Of a stretch of DNA of 64,000 nucleotides, positions 1 through 7,797 are shown one piece after another. A program made the position numbers and the translations under genes. The notes beneath the pieces were generated by a model. The model saw nothing but the letters and a program-made list of their open reading frames with translations, ran no database searches and was not told the origin of the DNA. Positions within the stretch are counted from its first letter, which is position 1. Every line of letters begins with the position of its first letter. The stretch comes from Acidobacteriaceae bacterium (GTDB lineage Bacteria; Acidobacteriota; Terriglobia; Terriglobales; Acidobacteriaceae), in the NCBI GenBank assembly GCA_025355505.1, contig JANXZM010000081.1, positions 51,480-115,479 of the forward strand, written 5' to 3'.

Positions 1-1367
1 TGGACAAGTTGCGCGAACAGCAGGCGAGTCTCGGAATTCAGGTTGCCGAACTCAGCACCCAGTTCGGCCCCTCGTATCCGAAAGTTTTGCAGCTCAATAA
101 CCAACTGAAGGAGATTGACCGCCAGCTTCAATCGGAAACGAACAAGGCCGTCGACCACCTCAAGGGACGATACCTGGCCGCATTGCAGCGCGAAAGTATG
201 TTGCGCGAATCCTTTGAGAAGCAAAAACAGGAGGCGAACAAGCTCAACGAGAGCGCGATCCAATACAGCATCCTGAAACGCGACTTGGACAGTAACCGGA
301 CACTCTACGAGGGATTGCTGGAAAAACTAAAAGAAGCGGGCGTCACCGCGGGATTGCGTTCCAATAATTTTCGTATCATTGATGCGGCCCGTGTTCCCAC
401 CTCTCCCAGCGAACCCAACATTCCGCGCAACCTGTCTTTCGCCCTTGTGTTGGGCGTCATCTCCGGCATCGGCTTGGCTTTCCTACTCGAGAACATGGAC
501 AACACCGTTCGCACCCCCGAGCAGGCACAATCGATTTCGGGCCTTCCCTCTCTCGGGATGATTCCGCTCGGCTCCAAGTCCGCCAACCATAAATCGAGCG
601 GCAAGCGACTGGCTTTGACTGCCTCCAAGGAAGTAGTGGAGACAGTAACCCAGGTTCGTCCCCAGTCGCAGATGGCGGAATCGTATCGCGCGCTGCGAAC
701 TTCGCTTCTGCTCTCCAATCTCGGTGCGCCCCCGAAAATCATCATGGTGACCAGCGCTCGTCCGCAGGAAGGCAAAACCACTACCAGCATCAACACCGCG
801 ATCGTGCTCGCGCAGAAGGGAGTCCGCGTTCTCCTCATCGATGCCGACTTGCGCCGCCCCAGTGTTCACAAGACCCTGGGCATGGGCCCGCGCAGCGGTC
901 TCAGCAACGTGCTCACCGGAAGCGCTACCGTGCAGCAGACGATTACCACCTCTCCCATCCTGCCCAATCTTTTCATCTTGCCCGCGGGTACGCCGCCACC
1001 CAACCCTGCTGAATTGCTCGCCTCCTCCAACATGAGGGACCTGCTCGTGGAGTTGCGCCAACAGTTCGACCACATCGTGATCGACACTCCCCCAACTCTT
1101 TCCGTCACCGACGCGGTCGTGCTCTCACCCCGCGCCGACGCCACCATCCTCGTAATTCGCTCCGGCCAGACCACCAAACAAGCGCTGCGCCGCGCCCGCG
1201 ACATATTGACGCAGGTCAATGCTCACGTCGCCGGCGTGCTTCTGAACGCCGTCGATCTAACTTCCCCCGATTATTATTATTACTACGAGTATCAGGGCAA
1301 ATATAGCCACTACTACCAGGAAGATGCTCCGGACACAGGGAGTGAAGCGGAACCGAAGGCTGTTTGA
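1..1367 (+). CDS. Polysaccharide-biosynthesis tyrosine autokinase (Wzc/BY-kinase type), 5' truncated by the window edge
   Basis: The reading frame is open to the left edge, so the start and first membrane segment lie outside; the first in-window start-like codon (TTG at 9) is probably internal. Numbering from it, residues 1-120 are a charged coiled coil ending in a GNVR-like stretch (NRTLYEGLLEKLKEAGV). Residues ~142-160 are a transmembrane helix and the cytoplasmic kinase follows: Walker A SARPQEGKTTTS (249-260), Walker A' VLLIDADLRRP (274-284), Walker B HIVIDTPP (355-362), and a C-terminal tyrosine cluster (422-436, ten Tyr). The family is known to pair an inner-membrane chain-length regulator with an autophosphorylating kinase whose tyrosine tail controls polymer export. 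Downstream polymerase and glycosyltransferase genes on the same strand support an exopolysaccharide role. Function is confident; the polymer is unknown. Confidence 0.93.
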   Translation, partial: DKLREQQASLGIQVAELSTQFGPSYPKVLQLNNQLKEIDRQLQSETNKAVDHLKGRYLAALQRESMLRESFEKQKQEANKLNESAIQYSILKRDLDSNRTLYEGLLEKLKEAGVTAGLRSNNFRIIDAARVPTSPSEPNIPRNLSFALVLGVISGIGLAFLLENMDNTVRTPEQAQSISGLPSLGMIPLGSKSANHKSSGKRLALTASKEVVETVTQVRPQSQMAESYRALRTSLLLSNLGAPPKIIMVTSARPQEGKTTTSINTAIVLAQKGVRVLLIDADLRRPSVHKTLGMGPRSGLSNVLTGSATVQQTITTSPILPNLFILPAGTPPPNPAELLASSNMRDLLVELRQQFDHIVIDTPPTLSVTDAVVLSPRADATILVIRSGQTTKQALRRARDILTQVNAHVAGVLLNAVDLTSPDYYYYYEYQGKYSHYYQEDAPDTGSEAEPKAV

Positions 1368-1436
1368 GGTGGCGTGTTTCGCCGCGCGGGTGCTTGCGGT
1401 ACACTTTCCAAACATTTGAGGCGGCTGAATGTGACA

Positions 1437-2726
1437 ATGGCCATTCCACTTTCAAACCGGCGACGTTGGCAGTTTGCTTTCGGGGTGGCCTTCCTTGCCT
1501 GTATCTATGTTCTCCTCACCGGCAAAGAGTTCGCGGCTAGCGTGTTTGCTTCGCGAGCGGAGTTGCCAAAACTGCAACGCGCCGTGTTCCTCTCTCCGGG
1601 AAATGCAGATTATCGCCATCGACTCGGGCGCTACTTTGCCTTTGTTGGCGGTGATTCTCAGGCCGCCATCGGCAGCCTTCGAGCAGCCGTCGACCTCAAC
1701 CCGCACGATGCCCGCTACTGGTTCGATCTGGCCGCTGCGTATCAAGTAACGGGGGACAGCTCTGGCCAGAGAGCGGCGCTGGAGCGCGCGTTGCAGGCCG
1801 AGCCCACCGCGCCCGATGTCGCGTGGGAAGCGGCGAACTTTTTTCTCATTGACGGCGATATCGATCGCGCACTACGCGAATTCCACGTCGTCATCGAGAA
1901 CGATAATTCGCTGGTAGGCGCCGCCCTGGGCGCCTGCTGGCGCGTGCGTCCTGATACGGACGCTCTGCTCCGCGACGTGGTGCCCGCTCGCACCGATTCC
2001 CTGATTTCCTTTCTCACGTTGTTGACGGCCAAGCAGGAAACCGAGGGTGCCATCAAAACCTGGGACCGGCTCACTCAGTTGCACGAGAAATTCCCGAACC
2101 AACACCTGTTCGAATTCGTCCGCTATCTTATCGGAGTGCGCCGTCCCGACGCCGCCATGTCTGCCTGGGAGCAAAGCGCGGACGTTCTTGGCCTCTCCGC
2201 CTATCTGCCCACGGAGGATAACCTGGTAGTGAACGGCGATTTCAGCCTCGACATCCTGAACGGGGGCTTCGACTGGACCTACGTCAATCGAACCGGAGTC
2301 CGGCCATTGCTCGATCCCAGCGACTTCCGCGAGGGTCATCGCTCTCTTTCCTTGACCTTCTTAGGTCCAGGCATCAACGACGCGGGCATTCAACAACTGA
2401 TTCCGGTGCACGGCGCTACCACTTACAACTTTGCCACGTACTACAAATCCTTGGACTTTGAGGGAGCGGGCGGGCCCCAGATCGTTCTGCGGGATGCCTA
2501 CACGGGCGCGCCGCTGTATGCCAGCGACCCACTCAAGGATGCCGACTTCTGGAAGGAAGTCCACTCCAAAGTGACCACCCCGGACTCCACCACCCTGATT
2601 CTGCTGGCGATCGAGCGCTTCCCGGCTGGCTCCCCCATTCGCGGCAAGCTTTGGCTCGACGATTTCGAACTTGCTCCCGAGAGTTCTCCCGACAATCCCC
2701 CCGGCAAATCCAAGGACAACCCGTGA
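1437..2726 (+). CDS. Membrane-anchored TPR protein of the exopolysaccharide cluster
   Basis: This is a 429-residue product. I place the start at ATG 1437 because the protein then begins with a basic stretch and one transmembrane helix (FAFGVAFLACIYVLL); an upstream GTG at 1374 would add 21 residues of non-membrane sequence. Residues ~50-200 are TPR-like helix pairs (for example a repeat with HDARYWFDLAAAYQVTGD). The C-terminal half (~250-415) is beta-rich, resembling a carbohydrate-binding or jelly-roll module, which I infer only from pattern. The stop overlaps the start of the next gene (GTGA), so the two are translationally coupled. TPR proteins of this sort commonly sit beside O-antigen-ligase-like polymerases; a scaffolding role in polymer assembly is inference. 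Confidence 0.8.
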   Translation: MAIPLSNRRRWQFAFGVAFLACIYVLLTGKEFAASVFASRAELPKLQRAVFLSPGNADYRHRLGRYFAFVGGDSQAAIGSLRAAVDLNPHDARYWFDLAAAYQVTGDSSGQRAALERALQAEPTAPDVAWEAANFFLIDGDIDRALREFHVVIENDNSLVGAALGACWRVRPDTDALLRDVVPARTDSLISFLTLLTAKQETEGAIKTWDRLTQLHEKFPNQHLFEFVRYLIGVRRPDAAMSAWEQSADVLGLSAYLPTEDNLVVNGDFSLDILNGGFDWTYVNRTGVRPLLDPSDFREGHRSLSLTFLGPGINDAGIQQLIPVHGATTYNFATYYKSLDFEGAGGPQIVLRDAYTGAPLYASDPLKDADFWKEVHSKVTTPDSTTLILLAIERFPAGSPIRGKLWLDDFELAPESSPDNPPGKSKDNP

Positions 2727-4090
2727 GCTCTGCCTTGGCAACCCAACCTGAACCCGCGCCCGCCGCTAAAGTTTCTCCACCGAGACTTACCAACACGGCG
2801 CTGCTGGCCTCCTCCTGCGTCGTGCTGATGCTCGCACCGCTGGCCTTTGGAGCGGTCGAACCTTGGTCCATTTTTGCCTTGGAAGCGTCTGCCATGCTGC
2901 TGCTGGCGGTTTGGGCATTCCGCCAGTGGATCAACCGTGAACTGAACCTCTACGACAACGTGCTCTACCGCCCCATGGCCGCCTTTTTTGCGCTGGTGCT
3001 GGTGCAGTGGCTGACCGGAACAACCGCCTACCGTCAGGTGACCTACTCTCACTTACTGCTCTACGCTGCCTACGGCATGCTGGCGTTTGTCGTAACCCAG
3101 ACTCTGCGTCGATCTTCTCAGTTTGAGCTAATGGCCAAGCTGTTCACGGTTTACGGGGCGGTCGTGGCTTTGTTTGCGGTGCTGCAAGGCATGGCGCCGA
3201 ATGGAAAGCTTTACTGGATCTGGTCCCTGGAGCAGGGTGGCTCCATTTATGGACCTTACGTAAATCACAATCATTACGCCGGCCTGATGGAGATGCTCAC
3301 GCCCTTCCCGCTGGTACTGGCCGCAACTCACTTCACGGACGGGAACCGCAAGATTGCGGCGACCGGAATCGCCGCGCTGATGGCAGCAAGCATTTTTCTT
3401 TCCGGTTCGCGCGGAGGCATAGCGGCGTTCGTCGCGCAAATGCTGGTGTTGGGCGTACTTCTGGTTCGCAAGCGCGAAGGAAGTTGGAAACAACCCCTGA
3501 TGCTGGCCGCGTTTCTGGCGATGGTAATTGTTTTTCTCGTTTGGATGGGTGGCAACGAACTCACTCGCCGCCTGATTAGCATTCACTCCGAGGCCCGTGA
3601 AGAAATTAACGGAGGCGTTCGCCTCACCATCGATCGCGACTGCTGGCGCATGCTCATCAAGAGGCCCCTTCTCGGTTGGGGACTCGGCGCATTTCCCATC
3701 GTGTACCCGGAATTTCGCAGCTTCTACACCACATTCTTCGTGAACCAGGCGCACAACGATTATCTACAACTGCTGGTCGAAACCGGCCTGGCTGGATTCT
3801 CCATCGCGGTCTGGTTTCTGGTGCTGGTCTTCCGCCAGGCCGCGGGCAAGCTTAAGAATTGGACCGAAACCGCCAACGGCGCATTGACCGTGGCCGCTCT
3901 GCTCGGTTGTGTGGGGATACTGGTGCACAGCTTCCTCGATTTCAATTTGCAGATCCCAGCCAACGCCGCGCTGTTTTACGTTCTCTGCGCAATTGCCGCC
4001 GCCGCGCCCATCCACGAATCCCGACGCCGACGCGTAGTTCGCCGCCACAATCTTATCGTGCAACCCCACCCGGAAACCCCGGCATCCTGA
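2723..4090 (+). CDS. O-antigen ligase/polymerase family membrane protein (Wzy_C)
   Basis: This is a 455-residue multi-pass membrane protein with about ten hydrophobic helices. The start is taken as GTG 2723, which overlaps the previous stop codon; the longer frame from 2651 would run 76 nt into the upstream gene. The signature is the large periplasmic loop of the Wzy_C family: GPYVNHNHYAGLMEM (~175), SRGGI (~232), and later RPLLGWGLGAFPIVYPEF followed by NQAHNDYLQLLVETG (~335-370). The family joins sugar repeat units or ligates glycan to a lipid carrier at the periplasmic face. Position after a Wzc-type kinase suggests it polymerises the exopolysaccharide here, but ligase versus polymerase cannot be told from sequence. 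Confidence 0.9.
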   Translation: MSSALATQPEPAPAAKVSPPRLTNTALLASSCVVLMLAPLAFGAVEPWSIFALEASAMLLLAVWAFRQWINRELNLYDNVLYRPMAAFFALVLVQWLTGTTAYRQVTYSHLLLYAAYGMLAFVVTQTLRRSSQFELMAKLFTVYGAVVALFAVLQGMAPNGKLYWIWSLEQGGSIYGPYVNHNHYAGLMEMLTPFPLVLAATHFTDGNRKIAATGIAALMAASIFLSGSRGGIAAFVAQMLVLGVLLVRKREGSWKQPLMLAAFLAMVIVFLVWMGGNELTRRLISIHSEAREEINGGVRLTIDRDCWRMLIKRPLLGWGLGAFPIVYPEFRSFYTTFFVNQAHNDYLQLLVETGLAGFSIAVWFLVLVFRQAAGKLKNWTETANGALTVAALLGCVGILVHSFLDFNLQIPANAALFYVLCAIAAAAPIHESRRRRVVRRHNLIVQPHPETPAS

Positions 4091-4214
4091 TCGGTGGTTA
4101 CGAAACCCGGACGCCTGTATATGTGCAATTTCCGCGGTGGGTGTCCCCCATCCAGGCGAAAAAATAGGAAGATAGAAAGCCTCGGAGCGGCTGATTTCGC
4201 GATATATTCCCAAC

Positions 4215-5621
4215 GTGCTCAGCTTGATCCGCGAACACCGCACTTTTTTCCTGGGGACCACGCTGGCCGCCCTGGCATTGCGATTATTTTTCTTCGTCTA
4301 TTTCCCGGCGGTCACGGATGACTCGCGCATCTACGCCGACTTCGCCACCAACTGGCTGCAGCACGGCATCTACGGCCAAACACAGTTAGCACAGATCGTG
4401 CCGACCGACACGCGCCTGCCCGGATATCCTGCTTTTCTAACTGGGATCTTCTGGATATTTGGGTATGGGAATTTTACCGCGGTGATACTGGCGCAGATTC
4501 TGCTCGACCTGGCAACCTGCCTGATCGTTGCCGACCTTGCCCGCCGGGCGGGTTCGGAACGCTCGGCGCGAATTGCTTTTGCGCTGGCGGCGCTCTGTCC
4601 ATTCCTCGCCAACTATACCGCCGCTGTCCTCAGCGAAACTTTGGAGATCTTCTTTACAGCGCTCGCTCTCGATTGCGCCGCTGCCGCCCTGAATCGAATG
4701 CAGGCCGCTGACGCAGGTTTGGGCGTCCTCGACCGGAATTGCCGCAAGCTCTGGGCCGCGACCGGCGCGGCGATTGGCGCCTGCATTCTACTGCGTCCTG
4801 ATGGCGGCATTTTGCTGGCGGCAGTCGCGCTTTATCTGGCGATTTTTGCTTTGAAGCAGCGCGTCAGAGAAAAAAGCGTGGGAGCTGTTCTTGTCGCCGG
4901 AATCATCGTCGTGGTCTTTGCACTGGCGCCGCTCGCTCCCTGGACGATTCGTAATTTTCGGACGCTCCATCATTTCCAGCCGCTCGCTCCGCGCTACGCC
5001 AACGCGACGGATGAACTGGCTTCCCGAGGCTTCAACCGCTGGGTCAAAACCTGGATCGTCGATTACGCATCGGTGGAAGAAATCTACTGGAACGTTCCGG
5101 GCAACAAGATCGACCCGGAGAAACTGCCGTCGCGCGCCCTCGATGACACGGCGCAAAAGAACGCAACGCTGGCCGTGATCGCGGACTACAACCAGTCGCA
5201 GGACATGACGCCGGACCTGGATACACGCTTCGGCAAGCTGGCCGTGGATCGCATTCGCGCCCACCCCGTTCGCTACTACGTTGTGCTGCCCGTGCTGCGC
5301 GTCTCGGATATGTGGCTGCGTCCGCGAACGGAAATCCTTCCTCCCGACGTGCGCTGGTGGGAATTCAATGACGACGCCAAGCAGTCGGTCATGGCGGTAG
5401 GGTTCGGATTGCTGAATCTGGCGTACGTGGCGGCAGCGCTGCTGGCGCTCGTTCGCAAGCCGTCAGGAATTCGATGGGCTGGACTGTTGGTCGGCTTCCT
5501 ACTGCTGCGCTCGGCATTTCTGGGAACGCTGGAAAACCCGGAGCCGCGCTACACGCTGGAGTGCTATCCCGTGATTATTGTGCTTGCCTCTTCTTGGCTG
5601 GCACGGAAATTGCCTGCGTAG
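4215..5621 (+). CDS. ArnT/PMT-like (GT39-type) integral membrane glycosyltransferase
   Basis: This is 468 residues, starting at GTG 4215 with a short basic N-terminus and a hydrophobic helix (FLGTTLAALALRLFFFVYF). An acidic first loop, DDSRIYADFATNWLQHGIYG, resembles the catalytic DD/DE loop of GT-C enzymes of the GT39/GT83 group. About ten further membrane segments follow, plus a soluble stretch (~250-360) between helices. Such enzymes transfer a sugar from a polyprenyl-phosphate donor at the periplasmic face. It lies 124 nt after the polymerase and is probably the last gene of the polysaccharide cluster. Its TAG stop (5619-5621) lies inside the palindromic element that follows. Donor and acceptor are unknown. 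Confidence 0.82.
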   Translation: MLSLIREHRTFFLGTTLAALALRLFFFVYFPAVTDDSRIYADFATNWLQHGIYGQTQLAQIVPTDTRLPGYPAFLTGIFWIFGYGNFTAVILAQILLDLATCLIVADLARRAGSERSARIAFALAALCPFLANYTAAVLSETLEIFFTALALDCAAAALNRMQAADAGLGVLDRNCRKLWAATGAAIGACILLRPDGGILLAAVALYLAIFALKQRVREKSVGAVLVAGIIVVVFALAPLAPWTIRNFRTLHHFQPLAPRYANATDELASRGFNRWVKTWIVDYASVEEIYWNVPGNKIDPEKLPSRALDDTAQKNATLAVIADYNQSQDMTPDLDTRFGKLAVDRIRAHPVRYYVVLPVLRVSDMWLRPRTEILPPDVRWWEFNDDAKQSVMAVGFGLLNLAYVAAALLALVRKPSGIRWAGLLVGFLLLRSAFLGTLENPEPRYTLECYPVIIVLASSWLARKLPA

Positions 5622-5710
5622 GCCCGGACGTCCTCGTCCGGAGGAACAGCCAACTAGCCAGAGGCTGCGGCGCTTCGCACCGCTGGGCGGACGAGGGCGT
5701 CCGCCCCTAC
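5618..5710. repeat. Palindromic intergenic element, family B, between convergent genes
   Basis: Two arms form an imperfect inverted repeat: the left arm reads GTAGG-CCC-GGACGTCCTCGTCCG (5618-5640), and the right arm CGGACGAGGGCGTCCG then CCCCTAC (5688-5710). About 47 nt lie between them. The left arm begins inside the stop codon of the upstream glycosyltransferase, and the right arm ends 16 nt from the stop of the convergent sulfatase. It would form a strong hairpin in RNA from either strand, so a bidirectional terminator or 3'-end stabiliser role is plausible. Confidence 0.75.
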
Positions 5711-5725
5711 GTGATTCTTCCCTGC

Positions 5726-7744
5726 TCAACGGGCTGGCGCTTTTGCCTGCTCTGCCCGAGCTCGCTCAATCTTTTCCTCCGCGGACCGTCCTAGCTGAGC
5801 GTAGGCATCGGCAAGAAACAGATGTGCTTCCCGCGAGCCGGGCTCGGCCACAGCCGCCTTCTGCAGGTTAGGCAAAGCCACCGCAGGTTTGCCGAGCAAT
5901 GACAGCAGGCGTCCTCGGAGCAGATTCGCGCGGTAGTGATCGGGGCTGAGTGCAAGGCAAGTATCGAGATGCTCCATTGCCTCGGGCACGCGATCAATGC
6001 GCGCGTAGACGGCGGCCAGCGAGAACTGAGCGTCGGCCCACTTTGGAGCCCGCGCCACCGCCGCCTCAAACTGCGGAGCCGCGCCCTTCCAGTCGCCCGT
6101 TTCAAACAGCGCCAAGCCAAGTTCATAGCGTCCCATGCCGTTGTCGGGAAGCAGTTGCGATGCTTTCTGTAGCGGCGGAATCGCCTCGGCATAATTCTTC
6201 AGACGCGCCTGCGCCATTCCGTATTGCATATTGGCGACCGGCATGTTCGGCTCCTCGGCCAACACGCGCTTCAGCAGAGGGACGGCCTCCTGATAGCGAG
6301 CATCCTCGACGTCGAACATCGCGTCGTGCAGCAGGTTGGAAATTTCAATCTTCGCCTTGGGATCGACGCCGGTGAGCTTGTCGTCGTCGTGCGCCGCCCC
6401 TGCATCGGAAGCCACGTAGCCGAGCGCTTGCAACTTCTGCGTCTGCTCGGCATCCGGTTTGGCCAACTCGACCAGGGTCTGGCTGGTTCGCGATCGAAAC
6501 TCGTCCAGTTGGGCTGCGATTGTATCGGCGACAGCCTTCGCGCCACCCGCCAGGTTGTGCGCGGCATCGGGGTCGATGACCTGGTTATAAAGTTCGCGCT
6601 CCGGCGTGCGAACGTAGAGATACTTTCCCGAGCGCAAGGCTCGCAGCGAACTCCAACCAAAGGCGCGGTGCGGATAGTCAGTCTCCGCATAGGCGGGGCG
6701 CTCTTGCTCAACCGCCGCAGCGCCATGAGCGCCCGAAGCCGACCTCGTCATCATCATTGCCGACAGCGACTCCCCCTGCATTTCTTTTGGGATCGGCAGT
6801 CCGGCCTCCTGAAGAATGGTGGGCGCCACGTCCACCAGGCGTACACGCGCGTCGACCCGTTTGCCCGCAGCATGCGAAGCAGGCAATTTGAACAGCAGCG
6901 GCACGTGCAGCGTTTCGTCGTACAGAAAGATTCCGTGCGTGTTCTCGCCGTGCGCGCCGAGCGACTCACCGTGGTCTGCCATTACAGCGATCATGGTTTC
7001 GTCGTAAAGACCGTGCTTGCGGATCTCGTCCAGAAGTTTGCCCACGGCCCAGTCAGCGTAGGCGATTTCACCGTCATAGGGCTGCGAAGCGAACCGCGCC
7101 TTGAACGGAGCGGGCGGATCGTAGGGATCATGCGCATCGTAAAGATGCACCCAAAGGAAAAAAGGCCCGTTGGGCAACTGGCTGAGCCAGTCTAGCGCAT
7201 GATTCACCACGTCGCCCGCACGACGTTCGACAGACTTGTAACGATCTGTGCCGTGGCGCCGCAGGTGGAAATTGGCATCATAGACTTCAAATCCACGATC
7301 GAAGCCGGGAGCTGTCCCGTCCAGCGGATCGAGGATTAGCGAACCTACAAAAGCTCCAGTGTGATAGCCCTGCGCGTGCAAGAGATCGGGCAGGTACGGA
7401 AGCTTCGGCGAGAGCGACACACCGAAATCATTTACGTGATTGAACTGCGGATACGTCCCGGTAAGGATCGTGGCATGCGATGCGGTGGTAATCGGAACGT
7501 GGGAGTAGGCGCGCGTGAAAGCCACGCCCTGCTGGGCCATCGCATCGAGATTGGGAGTGAGCCCGCGTTTTGAGCCGAGGAAACCCATGCGGTCGGCGCG
7601 GGTGGTATCGAGCGTGATGAGGATGATGTTGGGATGCGCGGAATCGAGCGTAGCCACGGCGGGCTTGTGAACAACACGAGGCGCCTGTGCAGCACAGCAC
7701 ATTTCGAAAATCGACACCACGACCAGAAGCCGAAATACCCGCAT
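5726..7744 (-). CDS. Secreted sulfatase-family hydrolase fused to C-terminal TPR repeats
   Basis: This is 672 residues. I choose ATG 7744 because it gives a clean signal peptide (MRVFRLLVVVSIFEMCCAAQ) and because a terminator hairpin fills the 33 nt upstream; a GTG at 7798 would have to be translated through it. The sulfatase/phosphodiesterase fold shows NIILITLDTTRADRMG (metal ligands), the TTASHATILTGTYP active-site segment, and MADHGESLGAHGE (second metal site). The usual formylglycine Cys/Ser-x-Pro-x-Arg motif is absent, so arylsulfatase activity is not assured. Residues ~455 to the end hold four or five TPR units (for example YQEAVPLLKRVLAEEPNMPV). Sulfatase-TPR fusions of this layout recur in Acidobacteriota. 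It is convergent with the glycosyltransferase gene. Confidence 0.87.
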   Translation of the reverse strand: MRVFRLLVVVSIFEMCCAAQAPRVVHKPAVATLDSAHPNIILITLDTTRADRMGFLGSKRGLTPNLDAMAQQGVAFTRAYSHVPITTASHATILTGTYPQFNHVNDFGVSLSPKLPYLPDLLHAQGYHTGAFVGSLILDPLDGTAPGFDRGFEVYDANFHLRRHGTDRYKSVERRAGDVVNHALDWLSQLPNGPFFLWVHLYDAHDPYDPPAPFKARFASQPYDGEIAYADWAVGKLLDEIRKHGLYDETMIAVMADHGESLGAHGENTHGIFLYDETLHVPLLFKLPASHAAGKRVDARVRLVDVAPTILQEAGLPIPKEMQGESLSAMMMTRSASGAHGAAAVEQERPAYAETDYPHRAFGWSSLRALRSGKYLYVRTPERELYNQVIDPDAAHNLAGGAKAVADTIAAQLDEFRSRTSQTLVELAKPDAEQTQKLQALGYVASDAGAAHDDDKLTGVDPKAKIEISNLLHDAMFDVEDARYQEAVPLLKRVLAEEPNMPVANMQYGMAQARLKNYAEAIPPLQKASQLLPDNGMGRYELGLALFETGDWKGAAPQFEAAVARAPKWADAQFSLAAVYARIDRVPEAMEHLDTCLALSPDHYRANLLRGRLLSLLGKPAVALPNLQKAAVAEPGSREAHLFLADAYAQLGRSAEEKIERARAEQAKAPAR

Positions 7745-7777
7745 AAGAAAAAGGGAGTCTAGCATAGCCAGACTCCC
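7745..7777 (-). terminator. Rho-independent terminator of the TonB-receptor gene
   Basis: On the minus strand an 8-bp perfect stem (GGGAGTCT / AGACTCCC, 9-nt loop) is followed at once by TTTTTCTT. It begins about 20 nt after the receptor stop codon and ends at the ATG chosen for the sulfatase. This argues that the two genes are not one simple operon and decides the sulfatase start. Confidence 0.8.
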
Positions 7778-7797
7778 GGTTGATTTGCGCCCTACCA

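Noticed and set aside
1374..1436. Upstream GTG start for the TPR gene of the polysaccharide cluster
   Set aside because: It would prepend 21 residues before the membrane anchor; ATG 1437 gives the typical basic N-terminus followed by a helix.
6224..7195. 323-codon plus-strand ORF opposite the sulfatase gene
   Set aside because: Antisense shadow with no family features.
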